Below are positions 48,550 through 56,724 of a stretch of DNA of 64,000 nt, piece after piece. Positions within the stretch are counted from its first letter, which is position 1. The number at the start of each line of letters is the position of its first letter. The position numbers and the translations under genes were made by a program. The DNA is from Oscillospiraceae bacterium (GTDB taxonomy: Bacteria; Bacillota; Clostridia; Oscillospirales; Ruminococcaceae): contig WRLY01000001.1 in the NCBI GenBank assembly GCA_009776305.1, positions 62,001 to 126,000 on the forward strand, written 5' to 3'. The notes under the pieces are model-generated. The model ran no database searches and was not told the DNA's origin. It saw only the letters and a program-made list of their open reading frames with translations.

Positions 48550-48582
48550 TATATGCTCTGAAACTTCATAAGCCCCATACAC

Positions 48583-48984
48583 TTAATCCCCCCACCTGCC
48601 CCTAATATCAATCCCGTTCGCCTTAAGACAGCTTGTCACCGCCTGACGGCTCACGCCGAATTTTGCCGCTATTTTGTAAGTGGTCTGCCCGCTCTTATAC
48701 ATTTCCGCCACTTCCTCGGCGTTCAGTTTCTTCTGCGCCGTACTTTTGGATACTTTGGTTCCGCGCTTTTTTAAAGCCACGCTGACCGTATTCCTGTGGC
48801 AGCCCAACTGCTCGGCGAGTTCGGCGGTAGTTTTGCCCTCCTCGTAGCCGATAACAAGCAAGTCAATCTCGTCTTCATTCAAATGCTTTTGCTGGTGTAT
48901 AATTTTTTTGACTTCCATATCGCCAAATCTATTGACTTTCCGCGCCGGAGGTGATAAACTATTTACAGGGGAAATTGTCTGCAC
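48583..48984 (-). CDS. Tandem helix-turn-helix protein
   Basis: 133 residues from GTG 48984 (a later Met at residue 23 is possible). There are two resolvase/homeodomain-like helix-turn-helix units: LNEDEIDLLVIGYEEGKTTAELAEQLGCHRNTVSVALKKRG (~36-76) and LNAEEVAEMYKSGQTTYKIAAKFGVSRQAVTSCLKANGI (~87-127). There is no catalytic recombinase domain. It could regulate the adjacent promoter at 48521 or be the DNA-binding remnant of a recombinase or transposase. Confidence 0.6.
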   Translation of the reverse strand: MQTISPVNSLSPPARKVNRFGDMEVKKIIHQQKHLNEDEIDLLVIGYEEGKTTAELAEQLGCHRNTVSVALKKRGTKVSKSTAQKKLNAEEVAEMYKSGQTTYKIAAKFGVSRQAVTSCLKANGIDIRGRWGD

Positions 48985-49058
48985 GCTCCCTGTTGATATG
49001 GTTTGCTTAAACCTTATTATAGCATCGCATTTGTTGTCATCGAGTGTCGATAGTGCGA

Positions 49059-49238
49059 GTCGAGTGCCTCGACACGCACTATTTTAGCAAACCTAAAGAT
49101 TGCGGAAATTTTGGTGTCGATGGTTCGTATTTAGAACAGTATCCTCGAGCCGAGAACCTCGGCACGCAATATTTCAGCAAATCTAAAGGTTGTGGAAATT
49201 GCGGTGTCGATAGTTCATGTTTAGAACGATATCCTCAA
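49059..49238. repeat. Two tandem 90-bp repeats with a conserved hairpin
   Basis: Copies start at 49059 and 49149. Each begins with a hairpin (GTCGAGTGCCTCGAC; GCCGAGAACCTCGGC) whose arm differences are compensatory, followed by CACGCA.TATTT.AGCAAA.CTAAAG and GGTGTCGAT.GTTC...TTTAGAAC. A related copy lies on the minus strand near 55053. The ORF at 49044-49316 follows the repeat and is probably not translated. Confidence 0.7.
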
Positions 49239-49409
49239 GGATTCTGTACAAAATACAAACCGCTTTTGACCCCGTCAGTCAAACAAGTTTCAAGGTTAAG
49301 TTCGCTTGCGGGCTAACGGAACTGCCAGCGGTGGCTCGCCGCTTGAGCCGAAAATGCTATTTAATTTTTAAAATGTTTTGGCGCATACGCGCCAACTACA
49401 GTAAAAACG

Positions 49410-49434
49410 TTTCAACCGCCTTTGGCGGTTGAAA
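49410..49434. repeat. Hairpin in the leader of the EFR1-type gene
   Basis: TTTCAACCGCC, TTT loop, GGCGGTTGAAA: a perfect 11-bp stem 33 bases before the ATG, without a following T-tract. It may stabilise or attenuate the mRNA. Confidence 0.5.
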
Positions 49435-49466
49435 TCATATTATAAATATAAAACAGAGGAAAACAC

Positions 49467-50264
49467 ATGGAAAAACTATTAGCGCTGTACTTTTCAGGCA
49501 CGGGCAACACCGCTTGGGCGGTTGAGCGGCTCTGCTCACGGCTTTCGGCGGCGGGAATTGACTGCAAAATTTACAGTATAGAAGATTTTCAGCAAAAACA
49601 AGCTACGGATTTTAATCCCGACACGGTTTTAATTGGCTATCCCATTTACGGTAGCGATATGCCGAGAATTATGAAAGAATTTATTGTGGCGAATATCAGA
49701 ATTTTCGGGAACAGGGATTTAATAACCCTCGTCACGCAACACTCCTTTTCGGGTGATGGCGGGCGCTTGGCGGCAAGGCTGATTAAACGCAAAAAGGCGC
49801 AATTGAAACACATAGCGGGAATTCATGTAAATCTACCCACCAACCTTTCCGATTCGACGAGGTTTATAGAGCTCAAAAACGGTGAATTAAACGCCGCTAA
49901 AATAAAAAAAGCCGAGTTAAAAATTAAAAATTCTGCCAATATGATTTTGAGCGGTAAAAAAGTAAAGGACGGCGCAGGATTGAGCGCCTGGTTTTTAGGC
50001 TTTTTCACTCAAAGATTTTATTTCAGGTTTATTGAAAAACTGTTGCGAAAAAAGCTCAAAATCAACAGCAGTCTTTGTTCTTATTGCAGTAAATGCGCCG
50101 ATTGCTGTCCTATGAAAAACATAAAAATCACCGGCAAAGACATAGATACATATAACAATTGCACTCTTTGCTACAGATGCGTGAATCTCTGCCCCCAAAA
50201 GGCGATAAGTCTTATATCCGCAAACAAGCCGTCGGAGCAGTATATGGGGATTGACAGCGCATGA
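49467..50264 (+). CDS. EFR1-type flavodoxin/ferredoxin fusion protein
   Basis: 265 residues. ALYFSGTGNTAWAVE (~6-20) is the FMN-phosphate loop of a flavodoxin-like domain, with GYPIYGSDMPRIMKEF following. The C-terminal half carries two [4Fe-4S] motifs: CSYCSKCADCCP (~205) and CTLCYRCVNLCP (~231). This is the EFR1 (EF-hand-less flavodoxin plus ferredoxin) architecture common in anaerobic Firmicutes, presumably an electron carrier with unknown partners. AGAGGAAAACAC precedes the ATG. Confidence 0.85.
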   Translation: MEKLLALYFSGTGNTAWAVERLCSRLSAAGIDCKIYSIEDFQQKQATDFNPDTVLIGYPIYGSDMPRIMKEFIVANIRIFGNRDLITLVTQHSFSGDGGRLAARLIKRKKAQLKHIAGIHVNLPTNLSDSTRFIELKNGELNAAKIKKAELKIKNSANMILSGKKVKDGAGLSAWFLGFFTQRFYFRFIEKLLRKKLKINSSLCSYCSKCADCCPMKNIKITGKDIDTYNNCTLCYRCVNLCPQKAISLISANKPSEQYMGIDSA

Positions 50265-50381
50265 AAAATGGGGGATACCGAGAGGTTGAATGAGTTGGCG
50301 AGAGCTCTTTTATTTATCCCTATAATGACCTTTACATAAACAAATTTTAACTCTATTAATATAATAACACTTTGCCCTTAA

Positions 50382-51515
50382 TTAATACATAAACAACCTA
50401 CACATCAACATACCGTTATACAATTTCCTGTTCTTTTTTGCTTTATCCCCGAAATAACCCTCAAACTCTTCGTCCGATGTTATTACAAAAAGCTTATTTT
50501 CGCCAAGCGGCAGTAATCTTTCGCCCATTTGGCGATAAATCCGCTCGACATCGCTTTTTTCAAGCATACGCTCGGCATAAGGCGGGTTGGTTATAATTTT
50601 TGCGGAAATTTCAGGGTAGAGAAAATCCTTTATTTCTCGCTTTTGCGCGCTTATATATTTTTCCACCCCCGCTTTTTCGGCGTTTTCAAGCGTAAGCTTG
50701 ACGCAATCTGAGTCAATGTCATAGCCTAAAGCTCTAAATTCCGAGTCCTTAATCATATTGGCGCGGAGTTCCTCGCGCTGTTTTTCCCAGATTTCTTTGG
50801 GAATAAATTCCCACCTTTCAGCCGCGAATTTTCTGTTCAAGCAGGGCGGGATATTAAGCGCCTTAAACGCCGCCTCAATCAAAAGTGTTCCGCTCCCGCA
50901 AAAAGGGTCAATTATTATTTCGCTTTCTCCCGTTGGCAGTTTCTGTCTGACCTTGGCAATGTCTATAATTCCCGCCGCCAAGGTTTCCTTAATGGGCGCA
51001 ACGCCCGACTTTTCACGGTAACCACGCTTATGCAGACCCTCTCCCGATGAATCAAGAAAAACAGTCATTTCGTCTTTCAAAAGAAAGAACCGCACAGGAT
51101 AAAGCGCTCCCGTTTCCGGGAGCGTATTTGTTTTATAATGTTTGCACATAGCTTCGGCAAGGGCTTTTTTCACAGTTCTTTGCAGGGCGGGAATACTGGA
51201 CAGCTTTGAATTCACCGATTGCCCCTTAACGACGGGGAATTTCGCGTCCTTGCCTAAATAATCTCCGAGCGGAATTGTTTTTATATTGTCAAAAACGTCG
51301 TCAAAGCTTTCGGCTTTAAAACGCGCCAAAACCACTCCGATTCTCTCAGCGACAGAGCAACTTATATTAGCGCGGGCAAGAACCTCCGCATCCCCCTCAA
51401 AGCAAACCCTACCGTCGGCCACCTGAATGTTTTCACCGCCCGCCCGCCTAAGTTCAAACGCCAACGTCTTCTCCAACCCAAAATGACAGGGCGCGCTCAT
51501 TTGTAATTTTATCAT
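50382..51515 (-). CDS. THUMP-domain rRNA (guanine-N2) methyltransferase
   Basis: 377 residues. The N-terminal ~160 residues include FGLEKTLAFELRRAG and the THUMP fold (VKGQSVNSKLSSIPALQRTVKKAL), and the catalytic half has IDPFCGSGTLLIEAAF (~190, SAM-binding), LGYDIDSDCV and KIITNPPYAERM (NPPY motif, ~295). This is the RlmL N-terminal/YpsC-type family, which makes m2G in 23S rRNA (position 2445 in E. coli). It ends 30 bases upstream of the PBP gene's 3' end and both are read leftward. Confidence 0.9.
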   Translation of the reverse strand: MIKLQMSAPCHFGLEKTLAFELRRAGGENIQVADGRVCFEGDAEVLARANISCSVAERIGVVLARFKAESFDDVFDNIKTIPLGDYLGKDAKFPVVKGQSVNSKLSSIPALQRTVKKALAEAMCKHYKTNTLPETGALYPVRFFLLKDEMTVFLDSSGEGLHKRGYREKSGVAPIKETLAAGIIDIAKVRQKLPTGESEIIIDPFCGSGTLLIEAAFKALNIPPCLNRKFAAERWEFIPKEIWEKQREELRANMIKDSEFRALGYDIDSDCVKLTLENAEKAGVEKYISAQKREIKDFLYPEISAKIITNPPYAERMLEKSDVERIYRQMGERLLPLGENKLFVITSDEEFEGYFGDKAKKNRKLYNGMLMCRLFMY

Positions 51516-51544
51516 AAAATTTTCCTGTTCTTTGTCGGGTAATG

Positions 51545-53965
51545 TTAATCATATCGCGGTCTTGCCGAATCGCCGTGGGTCGCCCAGTATGTGCCGTCAT
51601 GCGCCGAGGTGCAGGCGTTAGGCAAATTTGAGGCGCGGTAATATCCTATTTCGGTACTGGGGCAATTTGGAGTAGCCAACAGTCCCGTCTCCCTGCAATA
51701 ACGCCGCTCCAGCACCGTGGGTTCAGGCGTGAAAGATTTAGGGATTGAAGTATCGCTGACATAAGCCAAAACGTCGCCGCAGACTCTTGCGGGAGAACGC
51801 CAACCATCAGCGCCGGCACTCCTCAGCGCTCTGCTGTGGTCAAACCCGAATCTGTAGGAAGCCACATATTCGGGGGTTAAAGCAGCAAATACAATGTTCT
51901 GCATATCGTTGGAGGTACCGGTTTTGCCCACTACCTCTATATTCGGCACCTGCGCGTAGCGTCCCGTGCCTGACGGGTCGTCAACAACCTTTTTCAGCAT
52001 ACGATTTACAACCCACGAGCTATCCTTTTCAATAGCCTGTGTTCCGGTAAGATTCTGCTCTAATATTATTCTGCCGTTATGGTCAACTACTTTTTCATAA
52101 AGATAAGGCTCATAATAAACCCCGCCGTTCCCGAAAATCGCAAACGCCGCCGTAAGCTCATGCAGTCTTGCCCCTTCGGTAAGCGCACCCAAAGCTAAAG
52201 GCGACCAGTCCCTGTCCGAAGGGACAAGGGTAGTGAAACCGAGCTTATCCTCCATCATGGTGTAAGCGGTGTTTATCCCGATTCTTTGAAGGGTTCTAAC
52301 CGCTATGGTGTTGGTAGACTGCTGAATTGCATACCATGTGGGATAATAATTCATCGTGCCGCCCGGTCTTTCGTTGTAGTTAGCGGGCCATAAAACGTCT
52401 TTCGACGGGTCGTTCTCGTCGGGAGTATAACCGGCGGCGTCCCTTTGCATTGTGGAATAGGTTATTATGTTCATATCAATGGCAGGGGCGTAGACCGAAA
52501 TCGGCTTGATTGTAGAACCTATTGACCTTACCGCCTGCGTAGCCCTGTTAAAGACGTCGTCTCCCTCTTTCTCGCCGAAACCACCCACAAGTGCCAATAT
52601 CCTGCCGTTGTAATCCATTATTACAAATGCGCCCTGAATCAGGTCGGCTCTCTGTGCGTTTTGGTCATAAAAACTCAAAGCAGTATATGGGTCAAGGAAT
52701 TTTTCCTCTAATTTTGCCTGCATCGCTACGTCAACATTAAGGTCAATGGTAAACCCGCCGCTTCTTATAATATCAAGGGCACGCTCATAGGAAACCCCGC
52801 GTTGCTCGGCAAGGTGGGTAGCCACCTGCCAAATCGCCGCGTCTACGTACCAGTTTTGGGTTACTTCGTAATCGCCGTTCCACTTGTAAGGTATGTCGGT
52901 ACGCAATTCGTCCCACGGCGTATCTTCATAATAAAGATTGGCATCATCCTGGTCTTCATCAAGCAAACCGGCATATTCGTTATATCGCTCGTCCACATAG
53001 CCGAAATAATCCCCCGCTATAGGGCGGCGAAAATGGATTTGCTCAGCTAAAGCCGCATCGTATTCGTCGGAGGTGATAAAGCCGTAATAGTACATTTGTT
53101 GTAATGCGACCTCCTGACGGTCTCTTGCCAGTTCGGGGTTGTTATAAGGATTGTAAAAATGGGGCGAGGGCAACACAGCCGCCATAAGAGCCGCTTCGGC
53201 AATTGTGAGTTCTCCGACATCCTTATCAAAATAATACCATGCCGCCGAACCCACGCCGCTTGAATTACCACCGAAACTTACCCTATTTAAATAGCTCTCC
53301 AAAATATCTATTTTGGTGTATTTATGTTCAAGACCGATTGCACGGAAAATCTCGCGAAGTTTGCGCCCCACGCTTACTCTATCATCACCCGTAACATTCT
53401 TTACAAGCTGTTGCGTAATCGTAGAGCCGCCTCTGACATCGCCGCCCATCAAGGCATGAACCATTACGCCGGTGGTAGCGTACCAGTCTACCCCCTCATG
53501 CTCGAAGAAACGGTTGTCTTCATTCGCCACAACCGCATCAACCAAATGTTGCGGAATATCATCAATATCCACCCAAAAGCGCATTACGTCGCCGTGTAAG
53601 CGTTTTACCTCAACCCACTCCCCCTCGTTCGGGTCATAAGCCCTAATCGCGCTCGTAAGACTGAGTTCCGCCTCTTTTAAGTCAATGTCAAAAGAGTTTT
53701 CGGCAAACTGCATTACGTATACCGTCAGCGCAACCGCCACGATACACACTGTTATAACCGCTATAAGAAAAATCGAGAGGAAAGTCGTCCCCACTACCGC
53801 CAGCGCACTCTTGGTTTTTTGCGGTGCGGTAAGCTTACCACTCGCTTTGCTTTGCGCTTGCGGCGGCTTACCGTTTTTCGCCTGCGGTTTGCCTCCTGAG
53901 GGCGTAACAGGGGCAGACTTTGGGTTATTTAAATCTACGTATGTTATGTTTTTATCGTTTTTCAT
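51545..53965 (-). CDS. Class A penicillin-binding protein (PBP1A-like)
   Basis: 806 residues from ATG 53965 (AAGGTGATTTTA upstream); the longer track ORF runs through the promoter. A Lys/Pro-rich cytoplasmic tail and one TM helix (~75-100) precede the glycosyltransferase domain (ANEDNRFFEHEGVDW, RGGSTITQQLVKN, EDLL-like LESYLNRV) and the transpeptidase domain (SIGSTIKPIS with Ser/Lys, STNT, and VVGKTGTSND). A C-terminal tail has Cys residues and TPEPT. It polymerises and crosslinks peptidoglycan outside the membrane. Confidence 0.93.
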   Translation of the reverse strand: MKNDKNITYVDLNNPKSAPVTPSGGKPQAKNGKPPQAQSKASGKLTAPQKTKSALAVVGTTFLSIFLIAVITVCIVAVALTVYVMQFAENSFDIDLKEAELSLTSAIRAYDPNEGEWVEVKRLHGDVMRFWVDIDDIPQHLVDAVVANEDNRFFEHEGVDWYATTGVMVHALMGGDVRGGSTITQQLVKNVTGDDRVSVGRKLREIFRAIGLEHKYTKIDILESYLNRVSFGGNSSGVGSAAWYYFDKDVGELTIAEAALMAAVLPSPHFYNPYNNPELARDRQEVALQQMYYYGFITSDEYDAALAEQIHFRRPIAGDYFGYVDERYNEYAGLLDEDQDDANLYYEDTPWDELRTDIPYKWNGDYEVTQNWYVDAAIWQVATHLAEQRGVSYERALDIIRSGGFTIDLNVDVAMQAKLEEKFLDPYTALSFYDQNAQRADLIQGAFVIMDYNGRILALVGGFGEKEGDDVFNRATQAVRSIGSTIKPISVYAPAIDMNIITYSTMQRDAAGYTPDENDPSKDVLWPANYNERPGGTMNYYPTWYAIQQSTNTIAVRTLQRIGINTAYTMMEDKLGFTTLVPSDRDWSPLALGALTEGARLHELTAAFAIFGNGGVYYEPYLYEKVVDHNGRIILEQNLTGTQAIEKDSSWVVNRMLKKVVDDPSGTGRYAQVPNIEVVGKTGTSNDMQNIVFAALTPEYVASYRFGFDHSRALRSAGADGWRSPARVCGDVLAYVSDTSIPKSFTPEPTVLERRYCRETGLLATPNCPSTEIGYYRASNLPNACTSAHDGTYWATHGDSARPRYD

Positions 53966-54010
53966 TAAAATCACCTTAAAGAAATATGTGGTTGAATTAT
54001 CACAATATAT

Positions 54011-54039
54011 AGTATAGCATAAAAGGATTTTAATTTCAA
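54011..54039 (-). promoter_or_regulatory. Promoter of the PBP1A gene
   Basis: Minus-strand TTGAAA (54039-54034), 17-base spacer, TATACT (54016-54011). A GC-rich hairpin GGGCGG / CCGCCC (54041-54062) with a T-tract on the plus strand lies just upstream and may end the preceding methyltransferase transcript in part. Confidence 0.75.
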
Positions 54040-54104
54040 GAGGGCGGGACAAGTTCCGCCCTTTTTTATGTTGGTCTGCGGTGTTGTTTGCTTGTAGGAA
54101 ATGC

Positions 54105-54905
54105 TTAATAGCTACGTTTCTCGGCAATCAAAGTATAAGAAAGCGGAAAGCCTATGCCCTCATATACTTTGGTTTCGAGCATGATGTCATAATCATATTC
54201 TTCAAAATTTGCAATACTAAATCCATTTTTGATTAAAGCGTTAATAATGTCTGACATTTTGTGCCTATAACTCGTAAATGTTTTGGATTCTTTTAATGTT
54301 GACATATACTCCATGCCGCTGTTACTAACCCACGGTGTTCTGTTAAAATAGGAATGTGCCACCCGATTCAAGTTATCGGGTTGGTATTCGGGCTCGCCCG
54401 GCAATGCCAACATGTTGACAATTGGATGAAAGTCATTGATCAGTAACATACCGCCGTCTTTCAGACATTTTGACACTTTTTCAAATAACAGCGATAAATC
54501 CTCAAACCAAATGATACCGCCGATTGTGAAAAAAATGAAGTCGAATTGATTGTAGTAGTTTTCAGGGATTTTCAAAATATCACACGCATGAAATGAGCAA
54601 TTAGTAATATCTGCTTTTTCTGCGGTTTCAATTGCGTATTCTATCATATTTTCAGCAATATCAAACCCAACGCCATGCGTTGCGCCGCCATCCATTAGCG
54701 AAAGTAGCTCTCTGCCATCGTTACAACAAAATTGAGCCACTGTTTTGCCCTTAAAGTCTATGCTTTCAAGAATTTTCTTTAAGTCGGAGTCAAAGAAGGC
54801 GAATTTTTCTTTTTTGAGATGCAAATCATTGTGATTGCTCCACCCTGTACGGCGGTGGTCAAACGCTTCTTCCCACGCCGCCTTGTTGCTTTTAATATAA
54901 TCCAC
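54105..54905 (-). CDS. Class I SAM-dependent methyltransferase
   Basis: 266 residues. KTVAQFCCNDGRELLSLMDGGATHGVGFDIAENMIEYA (~54-92) is the SAM-binding core with glycines partly replaced (FCCNDGRE, as in a bacterial SAM methyltransferase subgroup), followed by FDFIFFTIGGIIWFEDL and GGMLLINDFHPIVNML. The domain is a complete Rossmann methyltransferase; the small-molecule target is unknown. GAGGTATAG precedes the ATG. Confidence 0.82.
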   Translation of the reverse strand: MDYIKSNKAAWEEAFDHRRTGWSNHNDLHLKKEKFAFFDSDLKKILESIDFKGKTVAQFCCNDGRELLSLMDGGATHGVGFDIAENMIEYAIETAEKADITNCSFHACDILKIPENYYNQFDFIFFTIGGIIWFEDLSLLFEKVSKCLKDGGMLLINDFHPIVNMLALPGEPEYQPDNLNRVAHSYFNRTPWVSNSGMEYMSTLKESKTFTSYRHKMSDIINALIKNGFSIANFEEYDYDIMLETKVYEGIGFPLSYTLIAEKRSY

Positions 54906-55039
54906 CGCCTATACCTCCTAATATAAACACTCCGCCTTACCGAGTGCGTAAACCCATTATACCATACTAAAACAGGTCAGTCAAACGAAAAATAAATGCG
55001 AACCCCGACACTCAACTCTCAACGAACTTATAGTCGTGT

Positions 55040-55110
55040 GAGAATATTGCGTGTCGAGGCTCTCGACCGGGGTCTGATGTTCTAAATGCGAACCACCAAC
55101 GTCAATATCT
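55040..55110. repeat. Minus-strand copy of the 90-bp hairpin repeat
   Basis: GTCGAGGCTCTCGAC at 55053-55067, with ATATTGCGT on one side and TGATGTTCTAAATGCGAACC on the other; reversed, this matches the GGTTCG.ATTTAGAACA...CGAG..CTCG.CACGCAATATT layout of the 49.1-kb copies. Confidence 0.6.
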
Positions 55111-55157
55111 TTACTTCCTGTAGTGAAGCTGTGATATTGCCCACAGTGGCTCACCGC

Positions 55158-55246
55158 CGGAAAGGGAGGGATTCGAACCCTCGGTGGGGTATTAGCCCAC
55201 ACACGATTTCCAATCGTGCGCCTTAGACCAGCTCAGCCACCTTTCC
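55158..55246 (-). tRNA. tRNA-Ser (anticodon GGA)
   Basis: Minus-strand acceptor GGAAAGG pairs with CCTTTCC, discriminator G. The anticodon arm has loop TTGGAAA (anticodon GGA), a long variable arm (GTGGGCTAATACCCCAC) and T arm GAGGG-TTCGAAT-CCCTC. Length 89, as expected for tRNA-Ser. Confidence 0.93.
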
Positions 55247-55323
55247 GCATGAGTAAAAATTCCTCAAACAGACTTTTAAATTATATCATATAATACGCCT
55301 CTTGTCAAATAAAAAATTTACGG

Positions 55324-55352
55324 TTGACAAACGCTTTTTTTTTTAGTATAAT
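55324..55352 (+). promoter_or_regulatory. Promoter of tRNA-Leu
   Basis: TTGACA (55324-55329), 17-base spacer with a T-tract, TATAAT (55347-55352): a perfect consensus 22 bases before the tRNA. Confidence 0.88.
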
Positions 55353-55373
55353 TATTTAGTAAAATATATTTTT

Positions 55374-55457
55374 GCCGCTGTGGTGGAATCGGCAGACACA
55401 AGGGACTTAAAATCCCTCGGTAGCAATACCGTAACGGTTCAAGTCCGTTCAGCGGCA
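55374..55457 (+). tRNA. tRNA-Leu (anticodon TAA)
   Basis: Acceptor GCCGCTG pairs with CAGCGGC, discriminator A. Anticodon loop CTTAAAA gives anticodon TAA; there is a long variable arm and T arm ACGG-TTCAAGT-CCGT. Length 84. Confidence 0.93.
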
Positions 55458-55466
55458 GCCGATGAG

Positions 55467-55508
55467 CCCGTCAGGAACAATTTCCTGCGCGGGCATATCT
55501 TTGCTTTT
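55467..55508 (+). terminator. Terminator of tRNA-Leu
   Basis: GCCCGTCAGGAA and TTCCTGCGCGGGC form a stem with an internal mismatch; a T-rich tract follows. Confidence 0.7.
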
Positions 55509-55528
55509 TTGTTTATATATGGTATAAT
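55501..55528 (+). promoter_or_regulatory. Probable promoter of the HD-GYP-STAS gene
   Basis: TTGCTT (55501-55506), 16-base spacer, TATAAT (55523-55528), about 80 bases before ATG 55611. Confidence 0.55.
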
Positions 55529-55610
55529 ATATTGAAGAATATGCGCTTAATACCGTCATATTCCACTAACTTATCCGCGAATCTTAACGCCCGCTGTTTC
55601 AGGAGGGAAA

Positions 55611-56636
55611 ATGAGTACAGACAAAAACGTTTTTTCGGATGATGATGCCCACATTACCGAACTTGTTAAAGCCAAAGAAGCCCTGAAACTGCAAAGAGCT
55701 GTTTTGAAAACTATGGCGGAGCTTGTGGAATTTCGCGATGGTGTTACCGGGGGACATATAGAAAGAACCCGGGGATACTTAGGCGTGTTGCTCGGCGCGC
55801 TGATGAAAAAAGGCATCTACGCCGACGAGGTTGATACATGGGATATTTGGCTTGTTTTGAATTCCGCCCAGCTTCATGATATAGGCAAAATTGCCATAAA
55901 AGACAGCATTTTACGAAACGCCGAAAAGCTTTCCGAAGAAGAGTTTGAAGAAGTCAAATCGCACGCTACTTTCGGCGAAAGCATTATTGAAAAAATTGAG
56001 AAAGGCTCAGACGAGCAGGAATTTTTACATTACGCTAAAATTTTAGCCGCCACCCATCATGAAAAATGGGACGGAAGCGGATACCCCCGAGGGCTGAAAG
56101 GGTATGAAATCCCACTCCTCGGGCGGCTTATGGCTATAGCCGACGTATATGACGCGCTGATTTCCGTAAGACCTTATAAAAAAGCCTTTAGCCATTATAA
56201 AGCAGTGGAGATTATCAGGGAGGGTAGCGGCATACAGTTTGAACCTGCTTTGGTCGATGTGTTTCTTGAGGTTTCCGATGATTTTGATAAAATCGCCAAG
56301 GACTATGAGTTATCGCAAGGAGAGATTGACATGAAAATTGATAAAATCCAAACCGGTGAAAAAACGGTGCTTAAAATCGGTGGAAGATTAGATTCTTTCA
56401 CCGCCTCGGAATTTCAAAAAACCTTGATAAACGGCTTTGACGATGCAAGGCATGTTGAGCTTGATTGCGACGAGCTTATATATATATCGTCGGCAGGCGT
56501 TCGCGCCATGCTCTCAGCTGAACAGAGAGCCGAAGAAGCAGGCGGCTCGTTCAGTTTGGTTAATGTCTGCGATGAAATTATGGAAGTCTTTGATATGACG
56601 GGATTCAGCGATATATTAAATATAACCCGGCGTTGA
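55611..56636 (+). CDS. HD-GYP phosphodiesterase-like domain fused to a STAS domain
   Basis: 341 residues. The N-terminal ~225 residues are an HD-GYP-type domain: LVEFRDGVTGGHIERTRGY, LNSAQLHDIGKIAI, THHEKWDGSGYPRGLKG (the GYP motif), LMAIADVYDALISVRPYK. Residues ~240-341 form a STAS domain (TVLKIGGRLDSFTASEFQ, LDCDELIYISSAGVRAML, with the usual phosphorylatable Ser in SSAGVR, ~292). HD-GYP proteins hydrolyse cyclic di-GMP; STAS domains are substrates of RsbW-type kinases and PP2C phosphatases. The gene at 59524 supplies both such activities. GGAGGGAAA precedes the ATG. Confidence 0.87.
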   Translation: MSTDKNVFSDDDAHITELVKAKEALKLQRAVLKTMAELVEFRDGVTGGHIERTRGYLGVLLGALMKKGIYADEVDTWDIWLVLNSAQLHDIGKIAIKDSILRNAEKLSEEEFEEVKSHATFGESIIEKIEKGSDEQEFLHYAKILAATHHEKWDGSGYPRGLKGYEIPLLGRLMAIADVYDALISVRPYKKAFSHYKAVEIIREGSGIQFEPALVDVFLEVSDDFDKIAKDYELSQGEIDMKIDKIQTGEKTVLKIGGRLDSFTASEFQKTLINGFDDARHVELDCDELIYISSAGVRAMLSAEQRAEEAGGSFSLVNVCDEIMEVFDMTGFSDILNITRR

Positions 56637-56724
56637 CGTTCCTGCGCCATATTGAAACAATCCTCACTACGCAACTCGGTTGCTTTATCAAAAAATAATA
56701 AAAAATAATAAGGAGCATAATTTT

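Noticed and set aside
48502-48582. N-terminal extension of the THNHP-domain protein in the ORF track
   Set aside because: A perfect promoter at 48521-48549 lies inside the extension, and ATG 48501 has a strong ribosome site.
49044-49316. 90-residue ORF with a repeated Cys/Tyr motif
   Set aside because: It follows the 90-bp hairpin repeats exactly; its internal protein repeat is explained by the DNA repeat. No ribosome site, and the hairpin arms show RNA-level rather than codon-level constraint.
53966-54127. Longer N-terminus of PBP1A in the ORF track
   Set aside because: The extension crosses the likely promoter (54011-54039); ATG 53965 has AAGGTGA and begins a normal cytoplasmic tail.
54981-55202. 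Minus-strand ORF across tRNA-Ser and the hairpin repeat
   Set aside because: It covers the tRNA-Ser 3' end and a non-coding repeat; no independent coding signal.
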